In this document: positions 40,219 through 53,744 of the stretch, piece by piece
How the letters are laid out: each line of letters opens with the position of its first letter
Numbering within the stretch: the stretch's first letter is position 1
Assembly (NCBI RefSeq): GCF_024323335.1
Contig: NC_066585.1
Coordinates: forward strand, 537,913,769-537,977,768
DNA from: Lathyrus oleraceus
Lineage: Eukaryota; Streptophyta; Magnoliopsida; Fabales; Fabaceae
Direction: 5' to 3'
Length of the DNA: 64,000 nucleotides
Made by a program: the position numbers and the translations under genes
The notes under the pieces: generated by a model
What the model saw: the letters and a program-made list of their open reading frames with translations, nothing else
What the model was told of the DNA's origin: nothing
The model's database searches: none

Positions 40219-40300
40219 AGATAGGGAACCCACTGAGATTATTATCTCACCCCATGTTGTTGATTATTTTTCAGGTGGTTCTGAGCAGGATAAGGGTAAG
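40219..40300 (+). other. 3' LTR region with acceptor-like site
   Basis: 'gggaacccactgagatt', 'attatctcacccc' and then a T-rich run ending 'tttttcag' at 40267-40274 followed by 'gtggttctgagcagg'. This resembles 3' parts of plant Ty3-gypsy LTRs known to me in general form. The T-rich run plus CAG could act as a splice acceptor. Evidence is motif-level only. Confidence 0.4.
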
Positions 40301-40559
40301 GGCAAGATAGAGTGATGTCTTGCTTACCTGAGGACTGGTGGCTTTTCTTCCGCTGTGTAGATATTTTTGAGATCATTGTCTAATGATCTAGATCAGTAGT
40401 TTTATTTTGGGCACTCTTATGTACATTTATGCCATATTATGTTATTTTGGGCATGTATTGTATATGTATGATGTGCTGCTAGGCACTTATGCATTTCAGT
40501 ACCAGTTTTACACTATGTATAATATGTATTCTAGACATGTATTATATGTGGGTGTTACA

Positions 40560-40564
40560 AAATT
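40560..40564. repeat. Target site duplication, right copy (AAATT)
   Basis: Identical to 38309-38313. It is followed by 'ttaggtttcttcatccc', which continues the interrupted monomer. Confidence 0.85.
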
Positions 40565-43500
40565 TTAGGTTTCTTCATCCCTATGTAGCAAAGTTTAAAG
40601 TACTAAAAATTAATGATTCATATTTGATATAACTGGTTAATAAGTGAAATTACATAATAAAACTCAATTTTATTTGTATTCGTCATATTCACATTGTATT
40701 ATGGTATATTATATGTAAAAAAAATTAATATTTTTCTTCTCGATCACCAAATTTTAGGTTTCTTCATCACTAAGCAACAAAGTGAAAAAACTATAAATGA
40801 ATGATTCATATTATATATAAATGGGTAACAAGTGAAATAACAAAATCAAGATCAATATTATTTGTATTCGGCATATTCACATTGTATTATGGTATACTAT
40901 ACGTAAATAAATTGAAAACTTTTCTTCTCCATCACCGAATTTTAGGTTTCTTGATAACCAAGTAACAAAGTTTAAGGACTATAAATTAATTATTCATACT
41001 ATATATAAATGGTTAATAAGTGAAATTACATAATAAAACTCAATATTATTTATATTCATCATATTCACATTGTATTATGGTATATTATATGTAAAGAAAT
41101 TTAATATTTTTTTCTCCCTCACCAAATTTTAGGTTTCTTCATCGCTAAGCAACAAAGTGAAAAAAAACTATGAATGAATGATTCATATTATATATAAATG
41201 GGTGACAAGTGAAGTTACATAATCAAGATCAATATTATTTGTATACGGCATATTCACATTGCATTATGGTATATCATGTGTAAATAAATTCAATAATTTT
41301 CTTCTCCATCACCAAATTTTAGGTTTCTTCATCACTAAGTAACAATGTTGAAGAACTATAAATTAATGATTCACATTATATATAAATGGTTAATAAGTGA
41401 AATTACATAATCAAGATCAATATTATTTGTATTCGCCATATTCCCATTGTATTATGGTATATTATATGTAAAAAAACTCAATCTTTTTCTTCTCCATCAC
41501 CAAATTTTAGGTTTCTTCATCACTAAGCAACAAAGTTAAAGGACTATAGATGAATGATTCATATTATATATAAATGGGTAACAACTGAAACTACATAATC
41601 AAGATAAATATTATTTGTATTCGCCATATTCTCATTGTATTATGGTATATTATATGTAAAAAAACTCAATATTTTCCTTCTCCATCACCAAATTTTAGGT
41701 TTCTTTATCACTAAGAAACAAAGTTAATAAACTATAAATGAATGATTCATATTATATATAAATGGGTAACAACTGAAACTACATAATCAAGATCAATATT
41801 AATTGTATTCGACATATTCTCATTGTATTATGGTATATTATATGTAAAAAAAAACTCAATGTTTTTCTTCTCCATCACCAAATTTTAGGATTCTTCATCA
41901 CTAAGTAACAAATTTAAAGGATTATAAATTAATGATTCATATTATATATAAACGGTTAATAAGTGAAATTATGTAATAAAGCTCAATTGTAATTGTATTT
42001 GTCACATTCACACTGTATTATGGTATATTATATGTAAAAAAATTAATATTTTCTTCTCCATCACCAAATTTTAGGTTCTTCATCACTAAGCAATAAAGTG
42101 AAAAAAATATAAATGAATGATTCATATTATATATAAATGGGTAACAACTTAAATTACATAATCAAGATCAATATTATTTGTATTCAGCATATTTACATTG
42201 TATTACGATATAAAATATGTAAATAAATTCAATAATTTTCTTCTCCATCACCAAATTTTAGGTTTCTTCATCCCTATGTAGCAAAGTTAAAGTACTAAAA
42301 ATTAAGGATTCATATTTTATATAAATGGTTAATAAGAGAAATTACATAATAAAACTCAATTTTATTTGTATTCGTCATTATCACATTGTATTATGGTATA
42401 TTATATGAAAAAAAAATTAATATTTTTCTTCTCGATCACCAAATTTTAGGTTTCTTCATAACTAAGCAACAAAATGAAAAAATTATAAATGAATGATTCA
42501 AATTATATATAAATGGGTAATAAGTGAAATTACATCATCAAGATCAAAATTATTTGTATTCGGCATATTCACATTGTATTATGGTATATTATATCTAAAT
42601 AAATTCGATAATTTTCTTCTCCATCACCAAATTTTAGGTTTCTTCAGCACCAAAAAACAAAATTAAAGGACTATAAATTAATGATTCATATTATATATAA
42701 GTGGTTAATAAGTGAAATTACGTAATAAAGCTCAATATTATTTGTATTCATCATATTCACATTGTATTATGGTATATTATATGTAAAAAAAAGTAAATAT
42801 TTTTTTTCTTCCTCACCAAATTTTAGGTTTCTTCATCGCTAAGCAACAAAGTGAAAAAAACTATAAAGGAATGATTCATATTATATATAAATGGGTGACA
42901 AGTGAAATTACATACTCAAGATCAATATTATTTGTATACGGCATATTCACATTGCATTATGGTATATTATGTGTAAATAAATTCAATAATTTTCTTCTCC
43001 ATCACCAAATTTTAGGTTTCGTCATCACTAAGTAACAATGTTAAAGGACTATAAATTAATGATTCACATTATATATAATGGTTAATATGTGAAATGAGAT
43101 AATCAAGATCAGTATTATTTGTATTCGGCATATTTACATTGTATTACGGTATAAAATATGTAAAAAAACTCAATATTTTTCTTCTCCATCACCAAATTTT
43201 AGGTTTCTTCATCACTAAGAAACAAAGTTAAAAACTATAAATGAATGATTCATATTATATATAAATGGTAACACTGAAACTACATAATCAAGATCAATAT
43301 TATTTTATTCGCCATATTCTCATTGTATATGGTATATATATGTAAAAGAAACTCAATATTTTTCTTCTCCATCACCAAATTTTAGGTTTCTTCATCACTA
43401 AGAAACAAAGTTAAAAAACTATAAATGAATGATTCATATTATATATAAATGGGTAACAACTGAAACTACATAATCAAGATCAATATTATTTGTATTCGCC

Positions 43501-43583
43501 ATATTCTCATTGTATTATGGTATATTATATGTAAAAAAACTCAATATTTTTCTTCTCCATCACCAAATTTTAGGTTTCTTCAT
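40565..43583. repeat. Block C right: irregular monomers, first copy of a segmental duplication
   Basis: Diverged monomers with consecutive A-like monomers carrying 'cgccatattctcatt' (for example 41441-41640 and 43300-43520), so A-B parity is broken. Distinctive words ('gtatacggcat' and 'tatcatgtg' near 41241-41280, 'ccctatgtagc' near 42272, 'gtcattatcacattg' near 42375) return at 46081-46123, 46854 and 46957. This shows duplication. The stretch near 43190-43340 is rich in one-base losses. Confidence 0.82.
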
Positions 43584-45434
43584 CCCTAAGTAGCAAAGTT
43601 AAAGTACTAAAAATTAATGATTCATATTTTATATAAATGGTTAATAAGTGAAATTACATAATAAAACTCAATTTTATTTGTATTCGTCATACTCACATTG
43701 TATTATGGTATATTATATGTAAAAAAAATTAAATTTTTCTTCTCGATCCCCATATTTTAGGTTTCTTCATCACTAAGCAACAAAATGAAAAAACTATAAA
43801 TGAATGATTCAAATTATATATAAATGGGTAACAAGTGAAATTACATCATCAAAATCAATATTATTTGTATTCGGCATATTCACATTGTATTATGGTATAA
43901 AATATGTAAATAAAATCGATAATTTTCTTCTCCATCACCAAATTTTAGGTTTCTTCATCACCAAGTAACAAAATTAAAGGACTATAAAGTAATGAATCAT
44001 ATAATATATAAATGGTTAATAAGTGAAATTACATAATAAAGCTCAATATTATTTGTATTCGTCATATTCACATTGTATTATGGTATATTATATGTAAAAA
44101 AAAATTAATATTTTTTTTTCTCCATCACCAAATTTTAGGTTTCTTCATCACTAAGCAACAAAGTGAAAAAAAAATATAAATGAATGATTCATATTATATA
44201 TAAATGGGAACAACTTAAATTACATAATCAAGATCAATATGATTTGTATTCGGCATATTCACATTGTATTATGGTATAAATATGTAAATAAATTCAATAT
44301 TTTCTTCTCTTCATCACCAAATTTTAGGTTTCTTCATCCCTAAGTAACAAAGTTAAAGTACTATAAATTAATGATTCATATTATATCAAATGATTAATAT
44401 GTGAAATTACATAATAAAACTCAATTTTATTTGTATTCGTCATATTGGTCATATTTTATATGATTTTTTTTTCTTCTCGATCACCAAATTTAGGTTTCTT
44501 TATCACTAAGCAACAAATTGAAAAAACTATAAATGAATGATTCATATTACATATAAATGGGTAACAAGTGAAATTACTTAATCAAGATCAATATTATTTG
44601 TATTGGCATATTCACATTGTATTATGGTAGATTATATGTAAATAAATTCAATAATTTTCTTCTCCATCACCAAATTTTCGTTTCTTCATCACTAATAACA
44701 AAGTTAAAGGACTATAAATTAATGATTCTTATTATATATAAATGGTTAACAAATGAAATTACATAATAAAGCTCTATATTATTTGTATTCGATATATTCA
44801 CATTATATTATGGTATATTATATGTAAAAAAGATTTTAATTTTTTTCTCCATCACCAAATTTTAGGTTTCTTCATCACTAAGCAACAAAGTTAAAAAAAC
44901 TATAAATGAATGATTCATATTATATATAATAGGTAACAAGTGAATTTACATAGTCAAGATCAACATTATTCGTATTCGGCATATTCACATTGTATTATGG
45001 CATATTATATGTAAAAAAATTCAATAATTTTCTTCTCCATCACCAAATTTAGGTTTCTTCATCACTAAGTAACAAAGTTGAAGGACTATAAATTAATGAT
45101 TCATATTATATAAACGGTTAATAAGTGAAATTACGTAATAAAGCTCAATTGTAATTGTATTTGTCATATTCACACTGTATTATGGTATATTATATGTAAA
45201 CAAAATTAATATTTTCTTCTCCATCACCAAATTTTAGGTTTCTTCATCACTAAGCAACAAAGTGAAAAAAATATAAATGAATGATTCATATTATATATAA
45301 ATGGGTAACAACTTAAATTACATAATCAAGATCAATATTATTTGTATTCGGCATATTACATTGTATTACGGTATAAGATATGTAAATAAATTCAATAATT
45401 TTCTTCTCCATCACCAAATTTTAGGTTTCTTCAT
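43584..45434. repeat. Outlying copy of the block D 10-mer unit
   Basis: Starts at 'ccctaagtagcaaag' and ends at the next occurrence at 45435 (1851 bp). Order of monomers and markers ('cgatccccatatttt', 'aatcgataat', 'aatatgatttg', 'gtagattatatg', 'cgatatattc') matches block D. The unit is slightly short from many one-base losses. It is separated from block D by 45435-48153. Confidence 0.85.
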
Positions 45435-48153
45435 CCCTAAGTAGCAAAGTTAAAGTACTAAAAATTAATGATTCATATTTTATATAAATGGTTAATAAGT
45501 GAAATTACATAATAAAACTCAATTTTATTTGTATTCGTCATATTCACATTGTATTATGGTATATTATATGATTTTTTTTCTTCTCGATCACCAAATTTTA
45601 GGTTTCTTCATCACTAAGCAACAAATTGAAAAAACTATAAATGAATGATTCAAATTATATATTAATGGGTAACAAGTGAAATTACATCATCAAGATCAAT
45701 ATTATTTGTATTTGGCATATTCACATTGTATTATGGTTTATTATATCAAAGAAAAATCGATAATTTTCTTCTCCATCACCAAATTTTAGGTTTCTTCATC
45801 ACCAAGTAACAAAATTAAAGGACTATAAAGTAACGATTTATATTATATATAAATGGTTAATAAGTGAAATTAAGTAATAAAGCTCAATTTTATTTGTATT
45901 CGTCATATTCACATTGTATTATGATATATTATATGTAAAAAAAATTAATATTTTTCTTCTCGATCACCAAATTTTAGGTTTCTTCATCACTAAGCAACAA
46001 AGTGAAAAAACTATAAATGAACGATTCATATTATATATAAATGGGTAACAAGTGAAATAACAAAATCAAGATCAATATTATTTGTATACGGCATATTCAC
46101 ATTGCATTATGGTATATCATGTGTAAATAAATTCAATAATTTTCTTCTCCATCACCAAATTTTAGGTTTCTTCATCACTAAGTAACAATGTTGAAGAACT
46201 ATAAATTAATGATTCACATTATATATAATTGGTTAATAAGTAAAATTACATAATCAAGATCAATATTATTTGTATTCGCCATATTCTCATTGTATTATGG
46301 TATATTATATGTAAAAAAAACTCAATCTTTTTTTTCCCTATCACCAAATTTTAGGTTTCTTCATCACTAAGAAACAAAATTAAAAAACTATAAATGAATG
46401 ATTATATTATATAAAATGGGTAACAACTGAAACTACATAATCAAGATCAATATATTTGTATTCGCCATATTCTCATTGTATTATGGTATATTATATGTAA
46501 AAAATTCAATATTTTCTTCTCCATCACCAAATTTTAGGTTTCTTCATCACTAAGTAACAAATTTAAAGGATATAAAATTAATGATTCATATTATATATAA
46601 TGGTTAATAAGTGAAATTATGTAATAAGCTCAATTGTAATTGTATTTGTCATATTCACACTGTATTATGGTATATTATATGTAAAAAAATTAATATTTTC
46701 TTCTCCATCACCAAATTTTAGGTTTCTTCATCACTAAGCAATAATCAAGATCAATATTATTTGTATTCAGCATATTTACATTGTATTACTATTATAAAAT
46801 ATGTAATAAATTCAATAATTTTCTTCTCCATCACCAATTTTAGGTTTCTTCATCCCTATGTAGCAAAGTTAAAGTACTAAAAATTTAGGATTCATATTTT
46901 ATATAAATGGTTAATAAGAGAAATTACATAATAAAACTCAATTTTATTTGTATTCGTCATTATCACATTGTATTATGGTATATTATATGAAAAAAAAATT
47001 AATATTTTTCTTCTCGATCACCAAATTTTAGGTTTCTTCATAACTAAGCAACAAAATGAAAAAATTATAAATGAATGATTCAAATTATATATAAATGGGT
47101 AACAAGTGAAATTACATCATCAAGATCAATATTATTTGTATTCGGCATAGTCACATTGTATTATGGTATATTATATCTAAATAAATTCGATAATTTTCTT
47201 CTCCATCACCAAATTTTAGGTTTCTTCACCACCAAAAAATAAAATTAAAGGACTATAAATTAATGATTCATATTATATATAAATGGTTAATAAGTGAAAT
47301 TACGTAATAAAGCTCAATATTATTTGTATTCATCATATTCACATTGTATTATGGTATATTATGTAAAAAAGTAATATTTTTTTTCTTCCCACCAAATTTT
47401 AGGTTTCTTCATCACTAAGCAACAAAGTGAAAAAAACTATAAATGAATGATTCATATTATATATAAAGGGTAACAAGTGAAATTACATAATCAAGATCAA
47501 TATTATTTGTATACGGCATATTCACATTGTATTATGGTATATATGTAAATAAATTCAATAATTTTCTTCTCCATCACCAAATTTTAGGTTTCTTCATCAC
47601 TAAGTAACAAAGTTGAAGGACTATAAATTAATGATTCACATTATATATAATGGTTAATATGTGAAATTACATAATCAAGATCAGTATTATTTGTATTCGG
47701 CATATTTACATTGAATTATGGTATATAATATGTAAAAAAACTCAATATTTTCTTCTCCATCACCAAATTTGGTTTCTTCATCACTAAGTAACAAAGTTAA
47801 AAAACTATAAATGAATGATTCATATTATATAAATGGGTAACAACTGAAATTACATAATCAAGATCAATATTATTTTTATTCGCCATATTCACATTGTATT
47901 ATGGTATATTATATGTAAAAAATTCAATATTTTCTTCTCCATCACCAAATTTTAGGTTTCTTCATCACTAAGAAACAAAGTTAAAAAACTATAAATGAAT
48001 GATTCATATTATATATAAATGGGTAACAACTGAAACTACATAATCAAGATCAATATTATTTGTATTCGCCATATTCTCATTGTATTATGGTATATTATAT
48101 GTAAAAAAACTCAATATTTTTCTTCTCCATCACCAAATTTTAGGTTTCTTCAT
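45435..48153. repeat. Second copy of the segmental duplication, joined to a partial block D unit
   Basis: 45435 to about 45873 continues as a block D unit. It then joins sequence like 40661-40859, and at about 46081 jumps to sequence like 41239 onward, skipping about two monomers. The rest follows 41239-43583 with one monomer missing and a 65-bp deletion at 46743. Several parts (46390-46620, 47340-47930) have many one- and two-base losses. Confidence 0.78.
46735..46750. other. 65-bp deletion breakpoint with ATA microhomology
   Basis: Sequence reads 'aagcaataatcaagatc'. The first copy has 'aagcaataaagtg' at 42089 and 'tacataatcaagatc' at 42155. Both sides share ATA, and 65 bp between them are missing. 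This fits a microhomology-mediated or replication-slip deletion. Confidence 0.75.
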
Positions 48154-50017
48154 CCCTAAGTAGCAAAGTTAAAGTACTAAAAATTAATGATTCATATTTT
48201 ATATAAATGGTTAATAAGTGAAATTACATAATAAAACTCAATTTTATTTGTATTCGTCATACTCACATTGTATTATGGTATATTATATGTAAAAAAATTA
48301 ATCTTTTTCTTCTCGATCCCCATATTTTAGGTTTCTTCATCACTAAGCAACAAAATGAAAAAACTATAAATGAATGATTCAAATTATATATAAATGGGTA
48401 ACAAGTGAAATTACATCATCAAGATCAATATTATTTGTATTCGGCATATTCACATTGTATTATGGTTTATTATATCTAAATAAAATCGATAATTTTCTTC
48501 TCCATCACCAAATTTTAGGTTTCTTCATCACCAAGTAACAAAATTAAAGGACTATAAAGTAATGATTCATATTATATATAAATGGTTAATAAGTGAAATT
48601 AAGTAATAAAGCTCAATATTATTTGTATTCATCATATTCACATTGTATTATGGTATATTATATGTAAAAAAAAATTAATATTTTTTTTTCTCCATCACCA
48701 AATTTTAGGTTTCTTCATCACTAAGCAACAAAGTGAAAAAAAAATATAAATGAATGATTCATATTATATATAAATGGGGAACAACTTAAATTACATAATC
48801 AAGATCAATATGATTTGTATTCGGCATATTCACATTGTATTATGGTATAAAATATGTAAATAAATTCAATAATTTTCTGCTTCATCACCAAATTTTAGGT
48901 TTCTTCATCCCTAAGTAACAAAGTTAAAGTACTATAAATTAATGATTCATATTATATATAAATGATTAATAAGTGAAATTACATAATAAAACTCAATTTT
49001 ATTTGTATTCGTCATATTCGTCATATTTTATATGATTTTTTTTTCTTCTCGATCACCAAATTTTAGGTTTCTTCATCACTAAGCAACAAATTGAAAAAAC
49101 TATAAATGAATGATTCATATTATTTATAAATGGGTAACAAGTGAAATTACTTAATCAAGATCAATATTATTTGTATTTGGCATATTCACATTGTATTATG
49201 GTAGATTATATGTAAATAAATTCAATAATTTTCTTCTCCATCACCAAATTTTGCGTTTCTTCATCACTAATTAACAAAGTTAAAGGACTATAAATTAATG
49301 ATTCTTATTATATATAAATTGTTAACAACTGAAATTACATAATAAAGCTCTATATTATTTGTATTCGACATATTCACATTATATTATGGTATATTATATG
49401 TAAAAAAGATTTTAATATTTTTTTTCTCCATCACCAAATTTTAGGTTTCTTCATCACTAAGCAACAAAGTTAAAAAAACTATAAATGAATGATTCATATT
49501 ATATATAATTAGGTAACAAGTGAATTTACATAGTCAAGATCAACATTATTCGTATTCGACAATTTCACATTGTATTATGGTATATTATATGTAAATAAAT
49601 TCAATAATTTTCTTCTCCATCACCAAATTTAAGGTTTCTTCATCACTAAGTAACAAAGTTGAAGGATTATAAATTAATGATTCATATTATATATAAACGG
49701 TTAATAAGTGAAATTACGTAATAAAGCTCAATTGTAATTGTATTTGTCATATTCACACTGTATTATGGTATATTATATGTAAACAAAATTAATATTTTCT
49801 TCTCCATCACCAAATTTTAGGTTTCTTCATCACTAAGCAATAAAGTGAAAAAATATAAATGAATGATTCATATTATATATAAATGGGTAACAACTTAAAT
49901 TACATAATCAAGATCAATATTATTTGTATTCGGCATATTTACATTGTATTACGGTATAAAATATGTAAATAAATTCGATAATTTTCTTCTCCATCACCAA
50001 ATTTTAGGTTTCTTCAT
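48154..50017. repeat. Block D unit 1
   Basis: Carries 'gtcatactcac' near 48256, shared with unit 6 (57576) and with the outlying copy at 43687, but not with units 2-5. Variant states: 'gacaatttcac' near 49556, 'gtcatattcacac' near 49745 and 'gtaaacaaaatt' near 49780. Private: 'tatttataaatggg' near 49121. Confidence 0.88.
48960..49127. repeat. Short B monomer with CGTCATATT repeated (block D type)
   Basis: This monomer is about 168 bp. After 'attcgtcatatt' it repeats 'cgtcatattttatatg', then enters 'attttttttcttctcgatc', lacking most of 'cacattgtattatgg' and the A-run. A partly shortened relative lies at 45537-45597, with 'gtattatggtatattatatg' kept but the A-run part gone. The form recurs at 50875, 52739, 54602, 56465, 58327, 60189, 61866 and 63731, once per unit. 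Confidence 0.85.
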
Positions 50018-51882
50018 CCCTAAGTAGCAAAGTTAAAGTACTAAAAATTAATGATTCATATTTTATATAAATGGTTAATAAGTGAAATTACATAATAAAA
50101 CTCAATTTTATTTGTATTCGTCATATTCACATTGTATTATGGTATATTATATGTAAAAAAAATTAATCTTTTTCTTCTCGATCCCCATATTTTAGGTTTC
50201 TTCATCACTAAGCAACAAAATGAAAAAACTGTAAATGAATGATTCAAATTATATATAAATGGGTAACAAGTGAAATTACATCATCAAGATCAATATTATT
50301 TGTATTCGGCATATTCACATTGTATTATGGTTTATTATATCTAAATAAAATCGATAATTTTCTTCTCCATCACCAAATTTTAGGTTTCTTCATCACCAAG
50401 TAACAAAATTAAAGGACTATAAAGTAATGATTCATATTATATATAAATGGTTAATAAGTGAAATTAAGTAATAAAGCTCAATATTATTTGTATTCATCAT
50501 ATTCACATTGTATTATGGTATATTATATGTAAAAAAAATTAATATCTTTTTTTCTCCATCACCAAATTTTAGGTTTCTTCATCACTAAGCAACAAAGTGA
50601 AAAAAAAATATAAATGAATGATTCATATTATATATAAATGGGGAACAACTTAAATTACATAATCAAGATCAATATGATTTGTATTCGGCATATTCACATT
50701 GTATTATGGTATAAAATATGTAAATAAATTCAATAATTTTCTGCTTCATCACCAAATTTTAGGTTTCTTCATCCCTAAGTAACAAAGTTAAAGTACTATA
50801 AATTAATGATTCATATTATATATAAATGATTAATAAGTGAAATTACATAATAAAACTCAATTTTATTTGTATTCGTCATATTCGTCATATTTTATATGAT
50901 TTTTTTTTCTTCTCGATCACCAAATTTTAGGTTTCTTCATCACTAAGCAACAAATTGAAAAAACTATAAATGAATGATTCATATTATATATAAATGGGTA
51001 ACAAGTGAAATTACTTAATCAAGATCAATATTATTTGTATTTGGCATATTCACATTGTATTATGGTAGATTATATGTAAATAAATTCAATAATTTTCTTC
51101 TCCATCACCAAATTTTGCGTTTCTTCATCACTAATTAACAAAGTTAAAGGACTATAAATTAATGATTCTTATTATATATAAATGGTTAACAACTGAAATT
51201 ACATAATAAAGCTCTATATTATTTGTATTCGATATATTCACATTATATTATGGTATATTATATGTAAAAAAGATTTTAATATTTTTTTTCTCCATCACCA
51301 AATTTTAGGTTTCTTCATCACTAAGCAACAAAGTTAAAAAAACTATAAATGAATGATTCATATTATATATAATTAGGTAACAAGTGAATTTACATAGTCA
51401 AGATCAACATTATTCGTATTCGGCAATTTCACATTGTATTATGGTATATTATATGTAAACTAAATTCAATAATTTTCTTCTCCATCACCAAATTTAAGGT
51501 TTCTTCATCACTAAGTAACAAAGTTGAAGGATTATAAATTAATGATTCATATTATATATAAACGGTTAATAAGTGAAATTACGTAATAAAGCTCAATTGT
51601 AATTGTATTTGTAATATTCACACTGTATTATGGTATATTATATGTAAAAAAATTAATATTTTCTTCTCCATCACCAAATTTTAGGTTTCTTCATCACTAA
51701 GCAATAAAGTGAAAAAAATATAAATGAATGATTCATATTATATATAAATGGGTAACAACTTAAATTACATAATCAAGATCAATATTATTTGTATTCGGCA
51801 TATTTACATTGTATTACGGTATAAAATATGTAAATAAATTCGATAATTTTCTTCTCCATCACCAAATTTTAGGTTTCTTCAT
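50018..51882. repeat. Block D unit 2
   Basis: Variant states: 'aactgtaaatg' near 50227, 'ggcaatttcac' near 51421, 'gtaaactaaattc' near 51456, 'gtaatattcacac' near 51611 and 'gtaaaaaaatt' near 51640. The first is shared with unit 6 only. Confidence 0.9.
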
Positions 51883-53744
51883 CCCTAAGTAGCAAAGTTA
51901 AAGTACTAAAAATTAATGATTCATATTTTATATAAATGGTTAATAAGTGAAATTACATAATAAAACTCAATTTTATTTGTATTCGTCATATTCACATTGT
52001 ATTATGGTATATTATATGTAAAAAAAATTAATCTTTTTCTTCTCGATCCCCATATTTTAGGTTTCTTCATCACTAAGCAACAAAATGAAAAAACTATAAA
52101 TGAATGATTCAAATTATATATAAATGGGTAACAAGTGAAATTACATCATCAAGATCAATATTATTTGTATTCGGCATATTCACATTGTATTATGGTTTAT
52201 TATATCTAAATAAAATCGATAATTTTCTTCTCCATCACCAAATTTTAGGTTTCTTCATCACCAAGTAACAAAATTAAAGGACTATAAAGTAATGATTCAT
52301 ATTATATATAAATGGTTAATAAGTGAAATTAAGTAATAAAGCTCAATATTATTTGTATTCATCATATTCACATTGTATTATGGTATATTATATGTAAAAA
52401 AAAATTAATATTTTTTTTCTCCATCACCAAATTTTAGGTTTCTTCATCACTAAGCAACAAAGTGAAAAAAAATATAAATGAATGATTCATATTATATATA
52501 AATGGGGAACAACTTAAATTACATAATCAAGATCAATATGATTTGTATTCGGCATATTCACATTGTATTATGGTATAAAATATGTAAATAAATTCAATAA
52601 TTTTCTGCTTCATCACCAAATTTTAGGTTTCTTCATCCCTAAGTAACAAAGTTAAAGTACTATAAATTAATGATTCATATTATATATAAATGATTAATAA
52701 GTGAAATTACATAATAAAACTCAATTTTATTTGTATTCGTCATATTCGTCATATTTTATATGATTTTTTTTTCTTCTCGATCACCAAATTTTAGGTTTCT
52801 TCATCACTAAGCAACAAATTGAAAAAACTATAAATGAATGATTCATATTATATATAAATGGGTAACAAGTGAAATTACTTAATCAAGATCAATATTATTT
52901 GTATTTGGCATATTCACATTGTATTATGGTAGATTATATGTAAATAAATTCAATAATTTTCTTCTCCATCACCAAATTTTGCGTTTCTTCATCACTAATT
53001 AACAAAGTTAAAGGACTATAAATTAATGATTCTTATTATATATAAATGGTTAACAACTGAAATTACATAATAAAGCTCTATATTATTTGTATTCGATATA
53101 TTCACATTATATTATGGTATATTATATGTAAAAAAGATTTTAATATTTTTTTTCTCCATCACCAAATTTTAGGTTTCTTCATCACTAAGCAACAAAGTTA
53201 AAAAAACTATAAATGAATGATTCATATTATATATAATTAGGTAACAAGTGAATTTACATAGTCAAGATCAACATTATTCGTATTCGACAATTTCACATTG
53301 TATTATGGTATATTATATGTAAATAAATTCAATAATTTTCTTCTCCATCACCAAATTTAAGGTTTCTTCATCACTAAGTAACAAAGTTGAAGGATTATAA
53401 ATTAATGATTCATATTATATATAAACGGTTAATAAGTGAAATTACGTAATAAAGCTCAATTGTAATTGTATTTGTCATATTCACACTGTATTATGGTATA
53501 TTATATGTAAACAAAATTAATATTTTCTTCTCCATCACCAAATTTTAGGTTTCTTCATCACTAAGCAATAAAGTGAAAAAATATAAATGAATGATTCATA
53601 TTATATATAAATGGGTAACAACTTAAATTACAAATCAAGATCAATATTATTTGTATTCGGCATATTTACATTGTATTACGGTATAAAATATGTAAATAAA
53701 TTCGATAATTTTCTTCTCCATCACCAAATTTTAGGTTTCTTCAT
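51883..53744. repeat. Block D unit 3
   Basis: Variant states: 'gacaatttcac' near 53285, 'gtaaataaattc', 'gtcatattcacac' near 53472 and 'gtaaacaaaatt'. Private loss: 'attacaaatcaag' near 53627. Confidence 0.9.

Larger units (their letters stand above)
38314..40559 (+). mobile_element. Probable solo LTR of a retrotransposon (2246 bp)
   Basis: A 2246-bp non-satellite insertion splits one satellite monomer. It is flanked by the 5-bp duplication AAATT. It begins TTTAATACCCC and ends GGGTGTTACA. If the second base was originally G, the ends are the classic TG...CA of an LTR with imperfect 10-bp inverted termini. Such TGTAAYACCC/GGGTGTTACA ends are known from plant Ty3-gypsy LTRs, probably chromovirus type, but the lineage is inference. 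There is no gag, protease, reverse transcriptase or integrase, no primer binding site or polypurine tract, and no second LTR. A solo LTR left by LTR-LTR recombination is therefore the simplest reading; a non-autonomous TRIM-like element is an alternative. GC content is clearly higher than the satellite. Orientation rests on internal resemblance to plant LTRs ('atctcacccc' then 'ttttcaggt' near the 3' end) and is less certain. Confidence 0.82.

Noticed and set aside
38314..40559. A complete retrotransposon or a DNA transposon
   Set aside because: No internal coding region, primer binding site or second LTR for the former; no transposase or longer terminal inverted repeats for the latter. The 5-bp duplication and TG/CA-like ends favour a solo LTR.
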